A stretch of 64,000 bases of DNA from Allolobophora icterica (lineage: Eukaryota > Annelida > Clitellata > Crassiclitellata > Lumbricidae): positions 69,979,049 through 70,043,048 of the forward strand of contig OY744605.1 in the NCBI GenBank assembly GCA_963556255.1. The letters are read 5' to 3'. Shown here piece by piece: positions 50,701 to 61,200 of this stretch. The notes under the pieces are model-generated. The model ran no database searches and was not told the origin of the DNA. It was given only the letters and a program-made list of their open reading frames with translations. Each line of letters begins with the position of its first letter. Within the stretch, counting starts at the first letter, position 1. The position numbers were made by a program, and so were the translations under genes.

Positions 50701-52254
50701 TGCTGGAATTATTTTGTTACAACTACTGAATTATTTCGTGAGACACAAAATATGGGTTAACAGACTATATTATATTTCTATTTCCGGTTGAAACATATAG
50801 ATAATACATGTAGTGTACAGTATGTAAAATTACAGTATATTTGTGAGAATTGTGACAGTTGAGTATAGAAATGGGTCTACGGGGCCTGGAATACACGCCT
50901 AGGAAGCGTGCATGTATCGTTGCTTTGCATGAAGAAGGTCTTAGCATCCGTGAAATAGCTGCAAAGGGTCATGGAAAGAAGAGTGGAATCGCGAATGTGA
51001 TAAAACGGTATGCTTCCACTGGTCAAACAACGCCTAAGAAACGATGTGGACGTCCAAAAATTAGTTCTGGTCGAGCTGATCGTGTTCTATCTCGCCTCGC
51101 AACCAGTGGACGATTCAAGGGCTCTACAGAACTGGCCACCGATTGGTTTTAAGCAACAGGAACAAATGCCAGCTCGAGTACAGTACAGAGGCGTCTGATC
51201 GCAGATGGTCTGTAGAAAACATGATTTTCCCGTGGTGTCCACATACTTTTTCACAGATCTGTACATACTGTAACACAGTGCCTTTTTAAGTATCTCACAA
51301 AAACACTGTACACAGAGCTCCCTAACCAGTTCAAAACAACCAGATTCAACACAGTTCAAAATGTAGATATTGTTATATATTCCTTACACGTCCTCCACTG
51401 CTGCCGCCTCTGTTATCCCTCCTGTCTCGGTAGCTACCTCCGCTTCCGCTGCTCCATGAAGACTGATCCCTTCGACGATCCGGCTGGTTGTATCCACCTC
51501 CGCTGCTTCCTCTATCATTTTTTCGATAACCTCCTCCACCATATCCGCCTCCTCCTCCTCCTCCACTGTATCCTCCACTTGCACCATATCCTCCATCACG
51601 GCCACCACCTGAATGCACAGACAGTTACAATAAAAAGTGATACATATTCCCTGAATTAATGTGAAGAATCCTAAAATGGATCATAAATGTAAACCATGTA
51701 TAATTCAACATGTTCGATTAAGTCTCATCTTCTTACAGTCTCTTCATCATATGAAGATATTGCAGTTTTTGGTCATCAATAAAGTACCTGAAACTGAACT
51801 TAAAATAAATAAATCTCGTTAAAATTAATAGCACAATCATTAGTTAACAAGTCTTCTTGTCTGCTGGCTTGGTACACTCATCCAGGCTGCCTGGCCTACC
51901 AGCAATTCTGAAAATGTCCTTTTAGCTACAAGAGAAATTCTACACATGTAAGCAATTAACTCCACATAAGTTTATCCAACTATGATCCATTGGCCTATCC
52001 ATCTATCTCACAATCCACCCACCTATTACCAAAGCACTATCAATCCCTTAATCAATCTATTCTTCCATCAAACCACCTATCTACCCATCCATTGGGTAAT
52101 TACTAACAGACAGCACTACCTCTCTTGTTACCGTATCCTCCGCCATCTCTGTTGTCGCGGTTGTAGTATCCACCGCCTCCTCCTCCTCCTCCACCACGTC
52201 GATTGTTGTAGCCCCAAGACCTCTGGTTGTCCCGGCCACGGTCTTGGCCTCCAC
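47778..52254 (-). CDS. HNRNPUL1: HNRNPUL1-like, RGG/GY-rich and Gln-rich C-terminal exons
   Basis: Exons 52254-52132, 51608-51388, 50052-49804 and 47960-47778. They encode Gly/Tyr/Arg repeats ([20 protein letters not shown]), a second Gly-rich exon, a Ser/Gln/Gly/Trp-rich exon, and a Gln-rich end with [14 protein letters not shown], finishing GGAQK before TGA (47780-47778). This is a prion-like, RNA-binding tail as in HNRNPUL1. The 52254-52132 exon has two possible phase-compatible donors (after 52132 or after 52120), differing by four codons. Confidence 0.88.
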
Positions 52255-55200
52255 CTAAAAATTCCGTTTTATAACAGTTAGAAAAATTAAATAATTTCCA
52301 AGTAATAATATATATAATTCATTTAGATACATGGTCTGACATCTATAGGAATTACACACTGATTTACACAAGGCAAAATAAAACAGCAGCCACTTTGTAA
52401 ATGATACAAGAACAGTAAGTCAGTCAAGAGAGGAATATACACAAGCACAGCCTGGGACACAAAAGTAACCTGAATGTTCAAAAATCATGCTGTAAAACTT
52501 CCAATTAAGTGACTAAAAGCATTCCATAAATTTCGATTAAGGCAGCTTGAACAAACGCCCACCCTGAACCAGGTTTTAAGCTGTGACCACCAAAACAGCA
52601 GAGGCCATCTCCGTGGTCTCATTGCTGCTTAACACCACTGTGCTAACCAGTATCATATAATGAACACCAAAGAGCACGAATGAGCTTCATGATTATCTAT
52701 CTTGCCTGGAAATAACTAAAAGCATTGTTACTGAAATACAGTGTTCACTAATGCAAGCCATTTATTAAATGCAAATGTAGACCTCAGCTGCTAAAAGTGA
52801 AAAGAGAGAAGTGACAAAAAGCACTTTTTACTGCATTAAATGTTGAATTAAATTTGATGTTGACCTTTTCGTGCACAGAATGAACCACTTTACAGCCAGC
52901 AACACAAGTAGTGATACAGTGCAAAATAGCTATTTCAAAGCTAACGGTTCTGCTAGACCCAGCACATATTTCACGTTTAACAAAAGAGGTCTACATACGA
53001 GTCTAATGAACATCTGACAACAGCGAACTTAATTTAACAACTAATCCAACAGTATGGACTTTAATTTTGAAAGAGAATCTACTTACTGTACGATCCATAG
53101 GACCTGTTCGATCTACTGTCATACGACTGGTTGCGATCATTGCCCCTGTACTGTCGGCCACCGGAGGATGACTGTTTTCCCTCACGGTTGTACTGTTCTA
53201 CGAGCGCCTGAGCCTCGTCTTTCTGCAGCTCAATAAACTGCACCTTGTCGAAGATGAATCCTTCTGTAGGAAGCTGAAAGTTGGCTGTTACAAATAATCC
53301 AGTGGCAAAGTTAATCAAGTGAACGACTAAATATTGCCACAGTCTGAACACAGAATGCCAGCAGCATCGAAAAACACTTGCTTTCCGAAAGTTTTGAAGC
53401 AAAATCCACCCAAAATTCCCGGCATTTTGGCACAGAAAATCCTCATTTCTCTCCACTAGTCCTGCACAAATGCATACAAAAAACTACACTTGTGTTTTCT
53501 GACAAGAAAAGACTGCATTATCCCCACAAATTCTTCAAAAGAGGCCCAAATGGAAATGTGTATATTTGCCCTTAACAAAACCTTCGGACAATGCAAAAGT
53601 GGGTGGCTTTCAAGCGCTGGCACCCTGCGCACACTGTGCACCTGCAAAGGAAAATTAGCTAAGTGAGACAAACAGCAAATTATGCCTAGCTAGATATAGA
53701 ATCAGACTCTTGGTCTGTTAGTAGGCATACCTTTCATTTCCAAAACTGCTGAATCTGGGACTTCCTTGCCCTCCTCCTTTTCTCTTTGTTCGCACCGCCT
53801 TTTGAACTCCTCATCGGTCGGCACTAAGACCACAGCGGTGCGTTGAAAACCTTCAAAAGGTCGCATTTTACGTCTCTGCGCCGATGGATAAACATTTGTC
53901 TGGCGGCAATTGACAAGAGAATGTTATCGGTTTTATTCAGATATAGTACTCTGCAATCACGACTGCCAGTTGCTGCTAGAATGTCATATTGTGTAACCAA
54001 ACATACCTTGGTAGTTCTTGCTTTACTTTCAGTCTTAGAGCATTTAATACGTAACCAACATGTGATGCGTAACCTATCTCACAGTATTTAACCCTTATTA
54101 ATTATTGTAACCTTAATTACATTAGGTAACCTATATTACTGTAAACTGTATTACACTATTTAATCGATATTTAGGGTTTCAAGAATGTAACCTAACTTAC
54201 AATAGGTAAACTATAAATATTGCAACCTATATTACTTACCTTTGTTGAGGCCTGGCCTATACTATTTAAAGTTGTAACTATCTTACTCACATCTGGGTAA
54301 ACAACACGTTCTATTGCCCGTCACATTACTTTCTTTTTAAAACAGTCATCGAAGTCAGCATCGAACTTCTTTATCTACGTCAAATTGAAACCAACCCAAA
54401 CACCTCTGCAGCAACCCGCACTGACTATCTGTAAGCCCTGTGACTCTGATGCTGGAGTTTGCTAAACACCTTCAGCCAAATACTACAATAAATTGAACTA
54501 AACCAACTATGAGGCTTAACTTACAGAAAGTAAAGATCCCAGCTCTAAGTCTCTAACCTATCTAGTCTTATAATTTCCATCTGTCATCAGAAAGCAAGAA
54601 GCCTCAATCTGTAATAAAGCCATCCTACTGTTTGCAAATCCCAGTCAAATTCATTAAATCAGATAGCCAAAAGTCAGGCTATGGTGGGCAAGTCGCTACA
54701 GTTCTGGATGTATATACGTACCTGGACATCTACAAGCTACATAGCACCTATTTAACTCTCAAATACTGAAAACTGAATTAAAATTACAAGCCTAGCAGTT
54801 CACTTTATTGCCTTTTTCAGCTCGCTCTTGTACACTTACCAATTTCTTGATTGACAAACTCTCACATAAACAACTGCCAATAAGAGTAAGAACTCACCCA
54901 AGCAGTTGGCTTTTGAGAAAGCTACTAGGACTGTACAAACAGCTACAACCGATTACAAAACACTCACCGTCCCATTTTTGCTACCCTACTAAAGTGGCTC
55001 AGCGCTATGTTACATCAAAACAAATTTGAAAACTTAAAAACAACTCACCGTAACTGGCAGTCACAATTTTACAAAATCAAAGCTATTAGTTATGTACAAA
55101 ACACCACAAACTAAACACCTACAGAAACATCAAATCATTCATTTGATTTAGTTTTTTACTGTAAGCTGATGATCCTCCATCAACTGATCGTCTTTGGATC

Positions 55201-58200
55201 ATATCTCTTGATCTGCATCGTAATCCAGTAAATCGATATCGCTGCTGACTCTACAACATTTCTCTCAGATCAACGGTCAATCGACAGCGCGTAGTGTAAG
55301 ATTTAATTAAATTCCTAGGCAGAATGCATTAGCCAGAACTAAAACTCATATGGAAAGACGTTGAATTCAGCATGCATACCTGATCGAGTATGTAATTTCG
55401 TTTCTTCCTGGCTGACACTGTCAGCAAACGATTCAAACACTTCGTTGACAGATCAATCAGAACATCCCACCGTCCGGCATAATTACGCTTACGTGGCAGT
55501 CCCATTACCTGATGCAAAAACGCATATGTCACAATTATTCAAAATGGATACACACGGGTTGTAATACTCTACATAGAAACACAGGTTGCAAACGTTAAAG
55601 AAACATGCATATGTTTTAAAACTGAACATTATCAAGCTCGTTTACATTATTGTCTTGAACCATGACTTGTCCCATCCAAAGTATTGTATTTTCAGAGTGC
55701 TGCTGCCTTGAATGATGGTGCCTAACGATACATCTGAAGTTGAGAACAAAAAGACATAAGCGACTGCGCAGAACGAACAGCTACAGGGAAAGAGTTCCAA
55801 AATCTAAGTCCAGAAACTAGTTTCAAGTAGTGTGGACTCGTTTATGTGTTCCCGGTTTACACTCAATTCTGCTTAGCGAAGTACCGTAGTCCTATGTTCC
55901 CAAAGCTATTATTAGCTAACACACCATGCTGGTTACTGCATTATACACCTGCAGCGTAGCACTAAAAATCGACCTTGGCAGCATTATACCTTTGACGTCA
56001 ATATGCTGTATCACAAGACACGCCCCAACAACTTTGCGTTAACGAGTTCACATTGTATGACCAGAGAAAAATAATCAGATGACCTGGTTGAACAAGTCCA
56101 AGGAAAGTGGACAAATTTTAAATACTGTGGTTGGCCAGCATACAATATTATATAAGCTATAAGTCCTAATTTAAATGAGCTTCTTTGCTGAATAGAAAGC
56201 CAATGCAAATATTTAAGCACAAGGGCTATATTTAAGCACAATGGTTATAAGTTCATATTTTGAAATATTAGTTATATCTCTATCCAAAGGTTCTGAACCC
56301 TTTGCAGTTTCAGTTTGCTTCACCTTGGGATACTAACAAGAAGTGAGTTACAGTATTCAAGGCAAATGGAGACCAAGGCTTTTGCTAAAACTTTATCACA
56401 AGGCCTTGAAGACATGCAGAAGCATCTTCCCCCATCATTATTGTCAGTATTTGAACCAGCATCCTCACGGGCAGAGGTGCTATGACATACGCATTAACCA
56501 AAGCAGCTAACCAGGTCAAGAGTGGTGACTGGTGAACTAAGAAATGTCACATGATTAAAATGCAGCACTTTTTAAACTGTGAGACTGACTTTAACCAAGA
56601 ACCTTGGCTCGATGTAAACCAGAATGTACATAGAGCCAGAGTGCTGCATACCTTCATCTTGTCAATGATGCTGTTTGTACCAAGAATGGTGTAACGTTTA
56701 TCAGGGCTGGCTTCAGTGTGTTTAGCTGCCCAGCAGGTTTTTCCTGATCCAGGCAAACCACACATCATGATCATCTACAACCCAAACAGATATTATTCAG
56801 TCAGCCCTGTTTGGCAACAGGCATTGAAAACCATCGAAGTTTTAGATTCAAATATGGTGCTGCAAAAACACCTTGCATAGTAAGTTATTTCACAACTGAA
56901 AAATAATTAACAAACACTTCACTTAAGAAATGTAGGGACTAACCTGATCGTGGTATATGCATGTATACTCTGGAAAATTTATTGAGAAATATTCAATAAC
57001 CTTAGCATATTTTATATGAAACTTGAAACAAATCTTACAATTCAAACATACATGATACAAGTGATTTCACTACACTTGCTCCTGTTCCTGTATATACTAT
57101 TTCACTACTTTTTTTCTATAAGCAGTGTTTCAATCCCAACCTCGCAATCTTCTTTTTGTGCTGGCGGTAGAGTACTTCTAACTCTATCTTCTTCAGGAAC
57201 TGCATTCACGAACACAAATCCTTCCTTGACTGGGAAGAATGGTTCTTCCTGGAACAAAAAATTAAAACTTTTAGAAAAATCTCGGAAACAGTTTTCATCA
57301 GCTGGAAGCATCATCAAATTTGTACAATTTTCAAACATACAAGTTTGTGCTTTCTTTCTTTCATCCAAAAAATGTCTAAATCTCAATGCCAAACTTTTAT
57401 ACAAAAAGAAATGAATCGTCAGAGTGCTTACAAGTTGGCCAAAATTGCATTCAAAGATGCAGTTCTTTGTGAGAATGTGTGGGAAGAGAGCACGACTTTC
57501 CAGACTGTCAGCAGCAATCTCAAAGCAAGTGCCAAGGTCCTCTCCATTCTTTGTATAGGAGATAACAACTTGATCGCTTTCGAAATCCTGCGCAAAAAAC
57601 AATTTTTTAAATGACACATCCATAGCATGATAACAACAGCATCCAGCGCTGTTAACTGGTTTTCTGCAACATATCCAAATTTACCATAACCAATCAAATT
57701 GAACATAACTAAATGTAACGATCAAATTTAATTCAAATCAAATGTAACATAGCTAAATGCACTGGGTTAGTAAAGTTTAACCAGTGTAAACTAGACGTAA
57801 AGAACGGAGTAAAATGTATCTGGACAATTAAAATTTAGTAAATTATGTTCATCAATAATGGTTACAGTGCAATTCATGAAGCCCTGTAAAACGGTTCAGA
57901 AGTACACGACAGTTGGGCAAAAGGAAACTCTATCAACCATATACAGCCATCAGTCTGCTGAAATCATAGCTTTTTCAGATGACTTGCACTTTCGTAATTC
58001 ACAATTTAATCATATATATGAAGAAGTACTCAAAAATTAAAAGCAACTGACCACATAAGCTCCAATCACATCTCCAGCCTCAAATGTTGTTCCATAGTTT
58101 GTGAATTTGCAGTCTGTAGATGCTTTGCCAGTGCCACCATAACCATAAGAAAATTTCTCTTCACCTGTGTAGAAAGTACAACAAAATCTCGTTAGCAACT

Positions 58201-61200
58201 CAAACCAGACCCAGCAATAATGGAATGAGCCTGCATAATCATCAGGCTCTAACGTATGCATGAATATTCTTAACACCTCTCAAAAGTGCTGCACAAACTA
58301 TTTGATCTCAATGAGTGCAGACATACATAACCTAAACCAAAAATAGCTGGATTTTAACTAACCGAGCTGGGTGGAAGCTGCATCAATGGAAAAGCCGACT
58401 CGTACAACGTGCTTGCTTTCTTCTTCATCCGGAAGATGATCAACGTTCAAATGTTCAACAATCTAAAAAAAGAACATTACAATTACTAAGCAAACAAGTT
58501 TAGAGAGTATATTTAGTCTCATCAGCTACATCATCATCACACAGTACTTGCAATGGTGCCACTCAACCTGTGCTCAGCAGCGACTCATACAATAGACTAT
58601 TAATTAAAGGTCACATGAAACAGGTACGTCTTAAAGTGATTGCAAAAGGTAGGGTGGGGAGTCCATGGACCCGATAATCAGTACTACTTTCTCTCTGCTT
58701 TTCAAATAAAAATTCTTTGTCAGCTTTGTCAAAATACCTTTAAAAACAACCAGTCATTTAGTAAATTAATATATATCTCTAACAAAAAGTTACATCAAGC
58801 ATCTGAGAGAAAACCTATAATTGCACAATGCTTAATTATGTAAATATATATTAGCATAATGGCATTGGTTGAAAGCTTACTTTGACTTCATAACCAGCTT
58901 TTCCTTTGCTGACACCATAAGTGGATTTCACCCCATGCCACATGTAAGCAAAGCCACCATCTGTCAATGGCGTAACCTTCAGACCGGCATCATCGACAGT
59001 GACACTCAAGTCACAGTTATCTACAACAAATTACCACCAATGTCCTTGAAAACAATGAATCAGGTATTTTAAAAACATTAAATAATAACAAACTGATTTA
59101 ATTTCAAAACATCTACAGTGACACAAAGTACAAAAGCTATTGTGCTATTTGTCACAATTAAAAGAAATGCAGTGTTCTATCTTGCATCAAACACAAAATT
59201 CAGCGCTGTGTCATATTGTATCATATGAGAAAAGCAGTGTAATGCAGTGTTCTTTCTTGCATTGTATAAAAAAGGTAGAGTTTGCATCCAAAATACACCG
59301 AAGGATCCAAACAGTGATGGTGAATCTGCACCGACATCCTGGAGACAAGCCTATGATTGGGAGAGGTGGTAAACATGTTGAGGAAATGTTCAGCAAAGCT
59401 CTATACAGTGGCACTCTGCTGATGTCGATGACAGTCACAACGACACGTGTTTAAGGTCTTAGTGTTCTAGGAATAGAAAGTACTTACACCTGTCGACCTG
59501 AACCTCAGTTGATGTAACCCAGTCCTCATTTTCTGGTAGTTCAATGACACTTTTGTCAGGTGACCTGTGAAAGAGAGCAAAAATCCAATAATTCCATAGT
59601 TTTCATTTGATGTTGCTACAGTCATCTAAAAATACTGTGACGTAAGATCAGCAAGGCAAGGTCAATAAAGCCAATGTAAGGAACAGCAAGGGAGAACAGT
59701 TCTTAAGTGTGGATAAAACCTGCTTGTGGCATACATCAGACAACACTAACTGGTACTTCTCTTCTGTCATCATACTCACTTTGACTGATTACGCTGCCTC
59801 TCCTGAGACCGAGACCTCGAACGAAACTGCCGCCTCTCATGCGACTGTGACCTATCCCGGGATCGGGACCTTGAACGGGATCTCGACCTTGACTTCGACC
59901 GACTGTGCTTGCCTCGCTTTGGAGACTTTGATCGGCTACGGTACGACCTAGAATAACAAAGGAATCAGAAATGATCCTCTAAAAATTAACGCATTTGTTT
60001 CTTTGATAACTAGTAACTATTTGATGTTAGACTGCACTCGTTCAAGAGCTATTTAAAAGATGCTTTAAAATGGTCAGCTACTAAGGTGAACAAAACCAAA
60101 GATCAAATAAAATAACCAGGTAATTAGAAACCTAGCACAATCAACCCCAACTGTAATGCTAATTTTTTGAGCCATCAAATGCTGTTTATAACATTAACAA
60201 GGTTGTATTATATCGACAGTAAGGTTAAACATCAATCACATTGGGCATAATGTCCCAGCCTGCATTATGCCATGATCCTCATAAAGGCACTAAAACTTCT
60301 CACATATCTACAGTTGTGATTTAATGTGTTGAAAATGTTTCTCGAGTGCTCTCTCTGTCACAAAAGTAGATATTTTCAGATGAAGAAAGTTCCAGAATGA
60401 TGGTCAAAAGCGTAATGTGTATGCATACCATAGAGGAGCATGGGATGAGCAGAAAGGCTGCTGAACACAATAACTGCCAATGCAGCTGGCTAGAGACAGG
60501 AGCACAAGAGCTCCCTGGTGCATGATGCGGCTGCACCAACTAATGACCCCAGAATACATCAGCAAACAAGAGGACGTCACAGGGACATGGGAACATTAGG
60601 TATACTGGTATAGTTGCTACATCTGTCGCCTGCTTTGTGTAAACAACCAAGATCACGATCAAGACAATCTCACCAATCCCTGTGCCTGTCTGGACTGCGA
60701 GATCGAGACCTGGATCGTGAGCGACGGCGTTTTTCTCCGCGTCTTTCTTGCACAGATTCTGTGGATGTCACAAAAAAATCAAAATTATTTTAACATTTCA
60801 ACCTTCAACTTTTAACTTACTCTGCCAGCTTTCACACAATCTGAAACACGCCAGTTTTCAACAAACCTGTCTAGACCCTTTAAATTGCATTTTCTGGCTG
60901 CCAAGCAAGTAACAGCTGCTATTTCTGCATGCTTGCAACATTTGCAACGAAGTTTTTAAAGCTCTTTTTACTAGATACTCTACAGTGTGGTCCCAGCTGT
61001 AGTTTGGTGTCAACTTTACCTCAAGACTTACCTGTTTCAACAGTCATGTTCCTACCTGTCACAATGGACTGACCTTAGAGAATCCAGAAAAATATGCATC
61101 AAGGCAATGGGCTCTGCGCGTTATACAATGGCACCACGAATTATATATATGTATATATAAATACTTTTATTTTACTTTTTTACTTATACTGTTTATTATA

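Noticed and set aside
51384..51608. Acidic Glu/Val-rich frame overlapping the Gly-rich HNRNPUL1 exon
   Set aside because: It is a shifted reading of GGA-rich codons. The Gly-rich frame continues across both splice junctions.
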